Assembly (NCBI GenBank): GCA_965112735.1
Contig: OZ218954.1
Coordinates: forward strand, 3,968,001-4,032,000
DNA: 64,000 nucleotides
Origin: Phaeosaccion multiseriatum
Taxonomy: Eukaryota > Ochrophyta, other classes
Reading direction: 5' to 3'
Positions within the stretch are counted from its first letter, which is position 1; each line of letters begins with the position of its first letter. The notes under the pieces were generated by a model. It was not told the DNA's origin. It was given only the letters and a program-made list of their open reading frames with translations, and made no database searches. The position numbers and the translations under genes are program-made. This document shows positions 31,589 through 44,090 of this stretch, piece by piece.

Positions 31589-33762
31589 GTTTACATCGAT
31601 AGCGATAGTAAGGGGATTTAGTTCATTAGACCTAGTAGCCGACAGGTATTCTTCACGCACCTCCCCTGACACCAGGCATCCACTCATGCACGCACTCACT
31701 CACTCACTCACTCACTCACCAGTCCTCCGCCAGCGGCCCGCTCCAGGGCCCCATGGAGACAATCATCTTATCACACTGGAGAGCCTCCCCGTCCACCTTA
31801 CGAAAGGGCCAAAAAAGTTTGTGTAAGGTGGGTACGTAAGATGACGTGAGCAGGTGGCGTAGTGTGAGTGAGTGATGCCGTAGAAGGGCCCAAAAAGTTA
31901 TGTACGGTGGGTACGTAGGATTACGTGAGCAGGTGGCGTAGTGTGAGTGAGTGATGCCGTAGAGTGTAAAGAGGGTGTGGCAGGAGAGGAATCGCCGCTA
32001 TTGTACCGTTTCGTTTCCAGACTCGGTATGGGACACAGAAGACTCCTGGGCTCAAGACTCACTCACGCATTCTAGCACTCAAGCCCTACCTACGTACCTA
32101 CCTACGTACCTCCCTCCCTCCCCTCCCTCCCTTCCCCCATATGCCTCTCACCATGACTGCTGTGAGCTTCTTGCCCTCGCTGCTCCCTTCGCCCTCCTCC
32201 ATCTGCACCCCTGTGACCTTGCCTATCTTGACTGTCGCTCCCTTCTCCTCTGCCGCCTTCATTAGCTTAGAGGTGATCTCCAGGGGGGTTACTTGGGCCG
32301 TATCTTCGTCCATTATGGAGCTGCGGCACTGCCCTCGCACGCACGCACACACACACATATTCGGACAGGCAGGCAGACAGATGCGCGCACACACACACAC
32401 ACATGCAGACAAGCAGGTAGATACACACACACACACACGCACACATGCAGACAAGCAGGCAGACAGATAGACGCGCACACGCACACACACATACACACAA
32501 CCCATGGTGAGAAGACGACGGAGAAAGAAGAGGAGAACAGTCCCAACGAGGCAGTAATGTACTTCCTTTCCTCTCTCCCCTCCCCAACCCCCCCCCCCTC
32601 GCCTCTCTGCTCTCCCACCTACCTCCTCCACTCTCCCCTCCCTCCTCCTGTCTTATGCCCCCTCTCCCCCTTTCTCTCTTCCCTTGTCTTCTCTTCTCTT
32701 TCCCCTCCCCTCTCCTCTCTCCTCTACCTTCTTGTCCAGCCAAGAGGCATCGTTGTCTCCTGCCCGGGGCACCTCCCCTCTGACGGACAGAGTGGGGATC
32801 TTGCGGTATGACTCGATATTCAGCGTCTGCCCATCAGTCAAACACAACAAACCAACCGACCATGCGAATGAGTGAGTGAGAGTGAGTGAGTGAGTAAGTG
32901 AGTGAGTGAGTGAGTGAGTGAGTGAGTGAGTGAGTGAGTGAGTGAGTGAGTGAGTCAGTGAGTTGAGTGAGTGAGTGAGTGAGTGAGTGAGTGGGTGCGT
33001 GCGTGCGATTCGACATCGACGGGGCCTCACCCGTGCCATTGGGAGGGCAAGAGCTAAAACATATTAGCTGAAACTGAAACTGAAACACACCCACCTTGGC
33101 GAGCTGCTCATGCATGTCGAAGCTAACTTCATGCATCCTCGTGGTGGGGCCTGACCCCCAACCCCCAGCCAGGAACCCTCCTGCCTTGCCACTCGCGGCT
33201 GCCGCGATCTTCTCACGCTCCACGACGATGGGCTTCACCCCTGCACGCACGCACACGCGAAGGGAGGATTGACGGGGGGGAGGACGGGCATTATGACACG
33301 GGCGGGAGCGCGCATGATGGATGCGACTGCACAGGGTGGAGGGCCACAGGACTAGCACATATTCCATGGAGTCTCCTCCTTCTCCTCACTCTGTGGACCA
33401 CCGGATATGAAGCAGGGAAATACAAATACAGGGCAAGAAAAAAGAGGACAGAGGTTGAGGGCCTGAGGACCGATCCAACGAACCGCTTAACCAGTCCCAC
33501 AAGGCCGACCGAACGTACCTCTGAGCGTCAAATGGTACGCAATACTGGCTCCCACGATGCCTCCCCCGCAAATGACGACCGTCTCCTCCGCCACGGCATT
33601 TGTCATAGACATTGTGGCGCGGGAGCTTGCCCCCTTCGTCTTCCCCATGTTTCTCGCAGACTGAACAAGGGGAGCGAACGCTGCTGCTGGGTGTGTGACG
33701 GCGGCCAACGAGAGGAGGAGGGAAACGAGTGATGCTCCTACCGAGAGCCGCGGGCTGTCCAT
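29670..33762 (-). CDS. Plastid-targeted FAD-dependent oxidoreductase (D-amino-acid oxidase superfamily)
   Basis: Nine exons: 33762-33519, 33240-33095, 32826-32728, 32328-32152, 31796-31720, 31525-31393, 31162-31049, 30415-30250, 29851-29670; 445 residues. The N-terminus is a hydrophobic signal ([15 protein letters not shown]) ending in AAAFAPL, an ASAFAP-type bipartite plastid presequence. The FAD Rossmann motif [17 protein letters not shown] follows, then [43 protein letters not shown], the second FAD strand ([13 protein letters not shown]), and the C-terminal [23 protein letters not shown], all typical of the DAO fold. Substrate unknown (amine or amino acid likely). The exon 4 acceptor was chosen at 32328 because the next AG would break frame. 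It shares a 152-bp divergent promoter with the PX-VPS9 gene. Confidence 0.87.
29880..30056. repeat. (GGGA)n tract in FAD oxidoreductase last intron
   Basis: About 40 GGGA tetramers; on the coding (minus) strand it is the TCCC-rich 3' end of the intron. Confidence 0.92.
30420..31010. repeat. Opposed GGA and TTCC/TCCC tracts in one intron
   Basis: 30420-30710 is GGA/GGGA-rich and 30866-31010 is TTCC/TCCC-rich, so the two ends of this FAD-gene intron are complementary. GTTGGTGATAC (30805) sits between them. Confidence 0.9.
31800..31965. repeat. Direct duplication of about 85 bp in FAD-gene intron
   Basis: Two diverged copies (about 31801 and 31884), each running from GGGCC-AAAA through GTGGGTACGTA to GCAGGTGGCGTAGTGTGAG and GATGCCGTAG. 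Confidence 0.85.
32867..32995. repeat. (GAGT)n array in FAD-gene intron 2
   Basis: About 30 near-perfect GAGT tetramers. Confidence 0.9.
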
Positions 33763-33914
33763 CACGCTTACTAAATGGCTGCGTGGGATCGATTGGGATA
33801 ATCGCGTATGTGCAGCAGTTGGGCATCGCATTGGCGACGCTTCCTTTTCAAAGTGGGGGCCGCTGCCTGTAAAAAAGCCAAAAGCCAAAAAGAAGAGGAG
33901 GCCTTTGTAAATGG
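33763..33914. promoter_or_regulatory. 152-bp divergent promoter, FAD oxidoreductase / PX-VPS9 gene
   Basis: Only 152 bases separate the two start codons, so both 5' UTRs and promoters overlap or are very short. A run AAAAAAGCCAAAAGCC lies at about 33871-33890. No other element is clear. Confidence 0.55.
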
Positions 33915-36900
33915 ATGGCGATGTTATCATCCGCAGCAGAGGGCTTCGAGGCGGAGAAACAGAAGCTGCTGCTGCTGCTGCAGAAGGAGGAGGAGGAGAA
34001 GAGAGGGGGGGGGGGAGCGGAAGTAGCAGACGGAAGCAGTGTACCCATGCCCCCTTCCAACGAGGAGGAGGCGGAGACAGAGTCGATACACCAAACCAAC
34101 ACCTCGGATGTGAGCCAATTGAGCCACCGAGCGAACACGTCAGACGTCTCTGACAACATGTCTGACATGACCCTTGATCGGATCCCCTCTACCAAGGACC
34201 TGTTAGCCCAGGAGAGGCCCCGAGCCGTGTCGAAGGAGAAGCGGAGAAGAGACAGTAACAGGACTAGTATCAGCAACCGCAGCAGCCGGAGTAGCAGTAC
34301 CAGCGGCGTTCGCTCCAAGGCCCCTGCAATGATAAGCCGCATGATGGCGTCAGCAACCTCGGCGGCTTCGTCTGCTTCCTCTTCCTCTTCCCCTGCTTCC
34401 TCTTCCCACATGGCACACGAGGACGACAAGAAGGCGTCGGCAGCGGCCATGTCGTACATTCAGAGGCGGAGGGCGAGCAGAAGCAGCCCCATCATGCCCG
34501 TCGATGGCAAAGGTGTTGCTGTTGGTGGTGGTGGTGGTGGTGGTGGTGGTGGTGGTGGTACCGGCAACAGGAATCACGGTGTGGCAGAGCCGCACACAGG
34601 CTCGGTGTCAGCGGCCATTGCTGCTGTTGTGCGACCCATGCCCTCGACATCAACTTCGAAATCAAAGTCGAGCCCTGAGCCGGCCGGCGTTGCTGAGGTC
34701 AGGGCCCCGAGCCGGGGGAGATGGGCCCGACCCGATGACGTCAGTGTCAGCAACGCCCCCCCGGGTAGCCCTCGCGCCCCTCGAAGCCGCAGCGTGCAGC
34801 CTCAAGGCATGGGCTCCCCTCCCCCTCCCCCTCCTCCTCCCGGGGCATTGGCGAGGGCTCACACCGGTGGTAATGGTGTTGGCGGCGACGGCGAAGGTAG
34901 CAGATGGAGCAGGTGGAGAGATGGAAACCGCTCCACGAGCCGGTCCACGAGCAGCCTCCGGCATAACGACGACAACAGTGGCCAGGGCAAGAGAAAGAGC
35001 AGGAGGGGCTCCAGTGTAGAGGGAAGGAAGATGAGAGGGAGGGAGGGTGGCAAGGACAGGGACGGGGCGGAGAATCGTCGGAGGGTTCTCTCGACTGCTT
35101 CAGCCTCTACCGCTGCTTCTGCTTCTGCTTCTGCTTCTGCTGCTGCTGCTCCTGCTGCTGGTGGTGGTGGTGATGGTGTTGGAGAGGGCACCACACACGC
35201 GCCAGATCGGAAGGGAGAGGGTGAGAGACAGAGGAGCCCCTCCTACGATGTCGACAAAGACGATGAACGCACAGGCATGAGTGACATATACACAGCCCAC
35301 TGCCTCGACACCTCCCCCCTCACCTCCACCACCACCTTTCAGTACGGGGGGGGTGGGGAGCACTATACGAGGGGTAGCAGCGCGCCCTTGTACGCGAGCG
35401 GGAGTCACAGTCTGAGTATAGGAGGAGATGGGGTAGCGGGAGGAGGAGGCGGTGACGGCGAGATTGTGCGGCAGAAGGACTCGCACAAGCAGGGAGGAGA
35501 CGGGGGAGGAGGAGTGGAGGGAGCAGGAGCAGCAGCGGCAGCAGCAGGAGGAGGAGGAGGAGGAGGAGGAGGGAAAGGAGGAGGCAGAGACTCTGGGGGA
35601 TCTGGGGGCGTCTTGCGGGGGCACTTGTTGTCCCTTTCGAGAGTGTTTCAGCGGAGCGGCGGTGACAAGAAGGGGAGTGGCAGCTCCAGGATAGAGGCCT
35701 CAGGCCCTTCACTCGACGCTGCTGCAGCGGCAGCCGCAGGCCCTTCACCTGACGCTGCTGCAGCTGCAGCTGCGGCTGCTGCTGCTTGGGAGGCTGGGGT
35801 GTCCTTATCGCCAACTCCTGCTGCTGCTGACGACTCTGCTGCCGCTACTGTTGCTCCTACTGCTGCGACTGCTGCGGCCAGGCAAGAGGAGGAAGGGGAG
35901 GAGAAGGAGGAGGGTCAGCAGCAGGAGGAGGGGAAGGAGCAGACGCAGCAGCAGGAGAAGGAGGACGAGGAGGACGAGGAGGACGAGGACGACGAGGGCG
36001 AGCAGGAGGAAGGGTGGCGATGGGAGCGAGGTCCGGGCTCCCCAACGCCTTTTCCGTGCTCGTGCTCCTGCGACGGCGTGTGTGTGTGTAACTGCCGAGG
36101 CAACGCCCTCACAAGCTCTGCAGCGTGTAACAGAGCAACAGACATCGGGGGTCTTGATCGCGGGCAGGTGTATCAGGTGAGGGAGGGAGGGAGGGAGGGA
36201 GGGAGGGAGGGAGGGATTCACTCAGAGAGTGGGTCAGGGACGGAAGGGACGACGGACAGACAACTTCGGGGCCTACGTGGGCCTACAGAGGACAAAGGGG
36301 GAGACGTACGTGGACCTACGTTGGTGGAGGTGGGGGCTGTTTGTTCTACAGTAGGTGTCTCGAGCTCTACGTCAGGAGTCGAGCTCTACGTCAGGAGTCG
36401 AGCCCTCTCTTTACGAGGGGTTTACGATACCCACTCATTCACAAGCCTACGGAGGCCTACGAGTAGAGTGAATGAATGGCCTCTTTCTCTCGTGTCGTGC
36501 GTTCTATGGATCTGAAACTTAAACTTACAGCCCATCCAATCTCCTCCCTCCCTCCCTCCCTCCCTCCTCCCTCTTTCCCGTCTGTCTCAGGTGCTCTTCG
36601 CGTTGAATGGAGAGAGGCAGGGCTTAGGGCCAGGGTCAGTGTCAGGGGTAGCAACGGACGCTGGTGCTGGTGCTGGTGCTGGTGCGGGTGGCGGTGGTAG
36701 TGGCAGTGTGAGTACCAGTGTGACTGCCACCACCAACCCCAGTGGGCCGAGCGGGACCCACCTGGGCATCGGCCTGACCATCAAGGAGGAGGAAGGAAAG
36801 CTCTATGTGTACAGCACGCCGAGGAGAGAGGGGGGCGGGATGGGGCTCGCAGAGGATGCAGGTGCGTGCGTGCGTGTGTGGGTGCGTGCGTGTGTGGGGT

Positions 36901-37710
36901 GCGTGGGTGCGTGGATTGGTGGATGGGTGGAATATCGGGTTGAATATCGAATGTTCGATGATTGTTACGATGTCGATACTCAATGATGGCGTCGATACTA
37001 AACGTTGATGTCGATACTAAACGTTGATGTCGATACTGAACGTTGAAGTCGATACCAAATCTTGATGTCGATACTAAATGTCGAAGTCGATATTAAATGT
37101 TGATGTCGATACTAAACGTTGATGTCATACGTCGATATCGTATATCGCAGGTGTGAGAGTTGGCGACGTGCTGGTGGGCATACAGGAGCTCGATCTTGAG
37201 ACAGATCCGTGGAGCCTCGCACAGCTCATTGCCTACATGGCGATTGCAGTGCACGGCAACGGACAAGGGATGGCAGCGCATGGCAACGGACCAGCGATGG
37301 CAGTGTACGGCAACGGACTCGACCCACCGGACCTAGACCGAGCGTCCAGGGGACACTTCCGAAGTAGTAGTGGCAGCAGTACTTATAGCAGTACGAGTAG
37401 TAATAGCAGCAGGAGGGGAAAGGGAACTATCCACGGCAGAGGCAGGGAGGGGGGGGATGAGAAGGAGGCGGAGGGGGAGGAGGAGGAGGAGGAGGAGGAC
37501 AGAAGAGGGAGCAGAAGGCTCAATTTCGGCACTAGGGGGGACGCCAGAGCGGACATGAGAGGGCCAGGGCACGCCACCATCCTCGTCATGCGTTTCAGAA
37601 AAGGTAACGACACCGGGCCCTACCTCCACTTGGCTTCGGAGCTGAAACTGCGCCACGGGGGTGATATGTGGCCCTTACGAAACGACCTGAGACCCTTACT
37701 CATTGCGCAA

Positions 37711-37742
<32 letters not shown>

Positions 37743-39643
37743 GGAGGGGGAGGAGGAGGAGAACGGTGCCCACAGCGGTCGAGTCGCTTCAGGCTCAGGC
37801 CCAGGCTCAGGCTCGGGAGGTCTGGAAGAAGACCTCGAGGAGGAACCGGTGAGGAGCAGATCTGCTTCCTTGTCAGGCTCCTTGGGGGGGATGGGCAAGA
37901 GCTTGGGTTTGAGTTTGAGTTTGCCGAGGGGGAGGAGCGGGGGGATCGGGAGGAGCAACAGTAGCGAGAATAGTGGAGGCAGCAGCCGGCTCCTTGCGCT
38001 GGCGGCGTTTGCCAATCGGACCTTCGAGACCGAAGTGGGGGATGATGAGGAAGCAGAAACCGCGGACGAGGGCGAGGCAGGCGAGGAGGGAGAGGGGGTG
38101 GGAGGGAGGAGGCGTGGGAGTGTGGGGGAGTGGAGTGCCACGTCTACTTCTAGTCGAGGGTCATCATCTCGATCGTCCCGACGGCCCGACGCCACTTCAG
38201 CCTCGCTCTCCGGCACGTTCCGTAGCGGCAAAAGAAGTAACGCTCTCTGGGCCGCCTCCGGAGGAGGAGGGTTGGTGAGGGGGGCGCATACGGGGGGAAG
38301 GGCGGGGGAGAGGGCAGCGCGACGGCTCAGGAAGCGCTGCAGAGCGACGGTAGATGCCCTTGTGAGGGGCGGGGTGGTGGCGAAGGGGAGCAGGCAGGGA
38401 CAGGCATATGGGCAAGGGGAGGCCCGGGAGGTGATGCGGCTCTGCCTGCAGGTGGAGGACAGGGCCTTGCAGTGGGCCACCGGGGAGATCACGCCAGGTA
38501 AAGGGGCGGGGGCGGACGGCAATGGATGGCAGTGAATGGCAGTGGATGGCAGTGGATGGCAGTGGATGGCAGTGGATGGCAGTGGGTAGGTATGATTTGT
38601 CAGGACAGTGGGGGTGTGGCAGTGGATGGCAGTGGATGGCAGTGGATGGCAGTGGATGGCAGTGGATGGCAGTGGGTAGGTATGATTTGTCAGGACAGTG
38701 GGGGTGTGGGAGTGGATGGCAGTGGATGGCAGTGGATGGCAGTGGATGGCAGTGGATGGCAGTGGGTAGGTATGATTTGTCAGGACAGTGGGGGTGTGGG
38801 AGTGGATGGCAGTGGGTATGTGGTGGGTGTGTGGGTGTCAGGACTGGGTGTGTGTATGTGTGTGTGTGTGTGTGTTTGTGTGTGTGTGTGGGTGTCGGTG
38901 TATCTCTCTGTGTGTGGTTCGACACGCCCCCCTCGCCTCCACTTCCCTCCCCCCGTCTCAAGCAGACAGACTCAGTTTGTTAACCTTCTCACAGACTCAA
39001 GCTCGTTAACCCCCGCACAGACTCAGTTCTTTAACACCCTCTATCGCTCTCCGCTCTCCCTCTTAACTCCATGGCACAGACGACGCCCCTCCCCACAGGG
39101 GCGGCGGTACCTCCGGCAGCATCGGTACCTCCGGCACCACCATCGGCGGTATCTCCAGCGCTGCGGCGGCGGAGGGCATCAAGCGCCTCTTCCACGGCCT
39201 GGTGTCAGGACAAGGGTCTGTGGGGCTCAGCGTCAGTGGGCTCAGAGAGGGGCTCCGAGAGAGTGTGGGGGGCGGTTACAGCGGTTACAGAAGCGCACTC
39301 GGCAGGAGGGGTAGCGACGGAAGCGTTCCTCCCTCAGGTGGCGTGGGTGGTGGTCTGGATGTGGGTGAGGTTGGGCTTCCCCCGGGGCAGAAGAGGCCCA
39401 ACCTGAGGCAGCGCAGAGCCTCGACTTCGGCCCTGTCGGACAAGCAGGCGAAGAACCAACATGAGAAGGACGCAAACCTCGAATCCCCTCCCCCGCCCCC
39501 CCCGGGTCTTCGTCGGCGTGATGTCAACACCCCAGGGGGGCAGCAGCAGGAGCAGGTGGTGACACAGCAGCAGTCCGAAGGAGGAGGGAAGGGAGGAAAA
39601 GATGGGTCCTCCTCGCTCCCCACCGACCACCCAAGTATCAGCC

Positions 39644-39674
<31 letters not shown>

Positions 39675-42600
39675 TCACACGGGCAGTCCTACCGCCAGTC
39701 ATGTGGGCCCCAGTACCGGTCCTACTCCTGACACCAGTACCGGTTCAAGTCCTGACACCCGGCCCGTGACGTACACCCGACGGCTTCGAAGGGCCCTCTG
39801 TGTGAGGGTGCTCGGCACGGAGGTGGATGGGGCCGGCCCCACTCTGTATGAGGTTTGGGCTATGGACCTGGAGTCGGGCTGCGATGTGAGTTTCAGTTTG
39901 GGGGAGGGGGGGGGGGGAAGGGGGGTTGATTTGGGGGTTTCAGTTTTTCCCTCTTCCTGCGTGTGTGTGTGTGTTGGGTGGGTGGAGTAAGGTGAGGTGG
40001 GCTGGGGTAGAGCATGCTCTGGAGCGAAGGAGCAAACCCTCTCCTGTCTCTTTACGACGAAAGAAAGTCCTTTGCTGCCTCCTCACTCTTACACTCCTCC
40101 TCCTCCTCCTCCTCCTCCTCCTCCTCCTCCTCCTCCTCCTCCTCCTCCTCCTCCTCCTCCTCCTCCTCCTCCTCCTCCTCCTCCTACTCCTACTCCTACT
40201 CCTACTCCTCCTCCTGCTCCCCCCCAAACAGTGGCGCATGCAGAAGCGTTACAACGAGTTCGTCACCCTCCACCAGACAATGACGTCACTCCTGCCCCCC
40301 TGGGTGGGCCGCCCCGCTCTCGACTTTCCCTCAAGAAGTTTCCTCATGGGGGGGGTGGACACGGCAAGCATGCTCCAAGAAAGGAGAGAGGTGGGTGAGA
40401 GTTTGACTCGAATTGGAGCTTCAGTGTGAGGTTCGGTTTGTAAACACTTTGTTAGTTTCGTCTGGCAGAGTGATTCGCGCAAGACACTCACCAACCACAC
40501 ACCCACGCACCCCTTCCTTCCTTCCTTCCTTCCTTCCTTCCTTCCTTCCTTCCTTCCTTCCTTCCTTCCTTCCTTCCTTCCTTCCTCCCTCCCTCCCTCC
40601 CTCCCTCCCTCCCTCCCTCCCTCCCTCCCTCCCTCCCTCCCTCCCTCCCTCCCTCCCTCCCTCCCTCTCTCCCTCCCTCCCTCCTTGCCTTCCCTCTCTG
40701 CCCCCCCCAGCGGCTGGAGATATACCTGCGGTCTCTGTCGTCTCTGCTGTACCTTCAGCCCCTTCACGCCAACGCGGCTCAGGCCACTTTGACGTTTCAG
40801 AAGTTCCTACACATCACCGTCGAGAGGCTTTCCTCCTTCAGGTCAGTGTGAGTGTGAGTGTGAGTGTCAGTGTGATTGTGAATGTGAAGGTGAGTGTGTG
40901 AGTCAGTGAGGTGGTTTGTACGTGGTGTCAGGTATAGTGGTCCATGGTTTGTACAACTGTACCTGGTCTCAGGTATAGTGTTACGTCGCACACTCTTTGT
41001 TCTCCTTCTCCTCCCCCCCCTCCCCCTCCTCACCCCCCCCCAACCCCTCCTTGCCCCCCCCCCCCCCCTCCTCCTCCTCCTCCTCCTCCTCCTCCTCCTC
41101 CTCCTCCTCCTCCTCCTCCTCCTCCTCCTCCTCCTCCTCCTCCTCCTCCTCCTCCTCCTCCTCCTCCTCCTCCTCCTCCTCCTCCTCCTCCTCCTCCTCC
41201 TCCTCCTCCTCCTCCTCCTCTCCTCCTCCTCCCCCTTGTCCTCCTCCGCCTCCTCCTCCTCCTCCTCCTCCTCCTCCTCCTCCTCCTCCTCCTCCTGCTC
41301 CTCCTCCTTTCCCTCCTCCTCCCCCTGCCTCTCCCGCTCCTACTGCTTGCCCTCCTCCTCCTCCCCCTTCTCTCCACAGACATCACCAGACCAGCAGGCC
41401 AGAGATGGCCCTGCGTCAAGTAGTGCAAACCCGAGTGTGGAGGTTGCTGCTGCTTCCCCCCATGGAGAAGCGCCTCAAGGAGCTTCGCAAGGTTGCACTC
41501 GCCGCCGTCGCCAACATGGCCCCGGGGGGTGCGGCCGCGCCCAAAGGTGGGTACGGTTATGAAACGCCATGTCAGTCACATTGGGACCAGCGCTCGCCTT
41601 TGTTTGCTTCCCGCTGTCTCCCTTCTCCGTCCTTCTGCTCCATTTTGTCTGGGCCCCGCCCTGCCCATATGCCTCTACACTGCCCTACCCTGCCCTCAGC
41701 TCCTCCTCCTCCTCCTCCTCCTCCCCATCCTCCTCCTCCTCCTCCTCCTCCTCCTCCTCCTCCTCCTCCCCATCATCCTCCTCCTCCTCCTCCTCCTCCT
41801 CCTCCTCCTCCTCCTCCTCCTCCTCCTCCTCCTCCTCCTCCTCCTCCTCCTCCTCCTCCTCCTCCTCCTCCTCCTCCTCCTCCTCCTCATCCTCCTCCTC
41901 CTCCTCCTCCTCCTCCTCCTCCTCCTCCTCCCCATCATCCTCCTCCTCCTCCTCCTCCTCCTCCTCCTCCCCCCTCCCCTCCCCCCTCTCTTCCATAGGG
42001 AGTCGACCTGGCGATGCCACTCTTGTCCGTCTGGACACCGTGATGCGCCAGCTACAGGGGTTGGTGGTACAGGCCGTCAGGGACGAACTCGTGGAGGAGG
42101 TGCACCCTGCCCTGCTTTGGCTCCGGGGGGGCAGCAGCCAACACAACACTGGCACTCACACTGGCACTCACATTGGGCAAGGACAGTGGAAGGGGGAGGG
42201 GAAGGGTCAGAGGGGAGGGGGAAGAGGACACTACTACAACCGTTACGGACCGCTTCGAACATCGCAAACCCTCTCCGCCTCTCGACGGTCGGGGTCAAGC
42301 AGGCTTTCCGACTCAGGTTTGAGGAAAAGTGGGAGGGAGAGGGGAGGTATGCCTGGCGGGAATGTGGGCAGGAGCAGGAGCAGGAGCAGGAGCGGGTCAG
42401 CAGCAGCAGTAGCAGCAGCAGAAGCGGCAGCAGCTGCAGTAGCAGCAGCAGCAGCAGGAGTATCTTCCGCAGCAGTAGGAGTTGGTGATACTCCAGAGAG
42501 CGCCGAGAAGAGCCGATACAGTCTCAACGATGTTGATAGTAAGGAGGACAAGGAGAACGGCAACGACGAAGAGGAGGAGGAGGAGGAGGAGGATGGCAGT

Positions 42601-43512
42601 GGAGAGGAGGAGGGGATGGCAGTGGATGGGTACGAAGACTCTGCAGAGGCGTACGAGGAAGTATCTGCGTTTGTGTTGGGGGCCATTCGTCGCCATTTGG
42701 AGGTAGAGATGTTCATGCCCTCCATGGCGCTGCTGGGCAGAAGGATGAGAGAAGAGGACGCCAAGGAGGAGGGGCTCGTGCAGGAAGGGCTGAGGTGAGA
42801 CTAGAGGCATACGGGGAGGGAGGGAGGGAGGGAGGGAGGGAGGGGGGGGGGGGGGGGGGAGGGAGGGAGGGAGGGAGGGAGGGAGGGAGGGAGGGAGGGA
42901 GGGAGGGATGAGGGAGGGAGGATGGGTGGAGGGGGGGGACGGACGGAGAAGCGGAGGGAGGAGCGATAGTACACGCCCTGCATGCCGTCCCTGTGCCCTC
43001 CTTGACGTACTGTGCCCCCCTTGACGTATGGTACAGGCTGCTGCGAGGCGAGCCACAGAGCTTCTTCGGCATCCCTGTTCAGAACATCAGCCCCAGCAGT
43101 TGGGACAGGTGAGTCGGGTACTCAGGAAGGAAGGAAGGAAGGAAGGACGGAAGGAAGGAGGAAGGAGGAAGGAAGATGGAAGGCTCACTACCTAACTCAC
43201 TGACTAACTGACTTACTAACTCACTCTCGTTCGTCTCAGCCACTCACTCTCTCCTCCCTCCTTCCCTTGTTCCGTCTCTTGCTTCCTTTTTTCCTCCCTC
43301 CTTCCCTCCCTCCCCCCCTCCCCATCCACTGCCATACCCCTCCCTTCGCAGCGTGACCACCCACCTACACATGGTCAGCAGTCTCTGCCTGCCCTGCGAC
43401 AAGCTCGACGCACTGCTTCTTGCAGCCAAGGAGATTCCCCTCCTGCACTCAGCAGAGCATGGAGAGGAGGACGAGGAGGAGGAGGAGGAGGAGGAGGAGG
43501 AGGAGGAGGAGG

Positions 43513-43550
<38 letters not shown>

Positions 43551-44090
43551 GAGGAGGAGGAAGAAGAGGGGGGGGGGGAGAGGGGGGGGGAGGACGAGGC
43601 GGAGGACAGGGGGGTAAGGAGTCCTTCTGACCCTTCCCTCGAGGCTAGAGTGGCTGGAGCAGCGGCAGCAGTTGGTGATACAGAAGCGGGAGGAGGGACG
43701 TCAAAGAGCACGAAGCGAAAGAAGCGGAAGAAGGGGGGCCCCGACAAGAACAAGAACAAGAAGAGCAAGAAGAAGAAGAAGAAGAAGAAGGAGAAGAAGG
43801 TACTCGGGGCGGACGAGTTCTTCCCTATTATAGTGTACTGCCTTGTGCAGTGCCGCCTCAGAGACGCCGTGTCGGTGTGCCGTATGATGGAGGCGCTGTG
43901 CGATCATGAAAGGCGCTTAGGAGAGACGGGCTATTACCTCGCCACGTTGGAGGCAGCGGTGGCGTTTGTGAAGGCGGCGGCGGAGAAGAAGAGGGCGGAG
44001 AAGGAGGAGAAGAGGAGGAAGGAAGAAGGGAGGGGGCGGAGCGGCACGCTAAAGCCATCCATTCACCCAGGGATTACTCTTCATTATTAA
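33915..44090 (+). CDS. Giant PDZ-PX-VPS9 protein, candidate Rab5-family GEF
   Basis: Ten exons: 33915-36176, 36591-36861, 37151-38497, 39080-39885, 40232-40390, 40711-40841, 41380-41546, 41999-42794, 43037-43108, 43352-44090; all phases close, 2,249 residues. Residues 1-750 are disordered Ser/Gly/Ala. A PDZ-like domain follows (LGIGLTIKEEEGKLYVYS ... GVRVGDVLVGIQ ... ATILVMRFRK). Next is a PX domain for phosphoinositide binding (WRMQKRYNEFVTLHQTM, LDFPSR, LQERRERLEIYLRSL). At the C-terminus is a VPS9 domain (FVLGAIRRHLEVEMFMPSM, FFGIPVQNI, DKLDALLLAAKEIPLL, GADEFFPIIVYCLVQCRL, GETGYYLATLEAAVAFV) with the Asp and Tyr positions typical of Rab5 GEFs. An acidic Glu/Asp tract is inserted within VPS9. 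Inferred role: Rab5 activation on endosomes. Confidence 0.85.
36960..37145. repeat. GTCGATACTAAACGTTGAT array in PX-VPS9 intron 2
   Basis: At least eight imperfect units of about 18-19 bp, each with TGTCGATA, ending just before the acceptor at 37150. Confidence 0.85.
38520..38820. repeat. 10-bp (ATGGCAGTGG) repeat nested in a 90-bp repeat
   Basis: Blocks of five ATGGCAGTGG decamers alternate with GGTATGATTTGTCAGGACAG; the copies at 38581, 38671 and 38761 are exactly 90 bp apart. Lies at the start of PX-VPS9 intron 3. Confidence 0.92.
40099..40200. repeat. (TCC)n in PX-VPS9 intron 4
   Basis: Pure TCC trinucleotides, then TAC-interrupted copies, ending at the acceptor of the PX exon. Confidence 0.92.
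40511..40690. repeat. (TTCC)n then (TCCC)n in PX-VPS9 intron 5
   Basis: About 18 TTCC units change to about 25 TCCC units before the acceptor at 40710. Confidence 0.92.
41060..41320. repeat. (TCC)n in PX-VPS9 intron 6
   Basis: Long uninterrupted TCC runs; predicted Pro/Ser/Leu homopolymer frames here are artefacts. Confidence 0.93.
41698..41975. repeat. (TCC)n in PX-VPS9 intron 7
   Basis: TCC runs with occasional CCCATCATCC interruptions, ending at the acceptor at 41998. Confidence 0.93.
42812..42915. repeat. (GGGA)n after donor of PX-VPS9 exon 8
   Basis: GGGA tetramers around a run of G, close behind the donor at 42795; ACGGGG variant of the CATATGGG word precedes it. Confidence 0.9.

Noticed and set aside
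32267-32811. Frames rich in Thr-His or Cys-Val from (CA)n/(TG)n
   Set aside because: Dinucleotide repeats in the FAD-gene introns; the exon there is read in another frame.
40997-42488. Frames of several hundred residues of poly-Pro, poly-Ser or poly-Leu (and poly-Glu/Arg on the other strand)
   Set aside because: Translations of TCC repeats in introns 6 and 7 of the PX-VPS9 gene; the real exons on both sides splice in phase across them.
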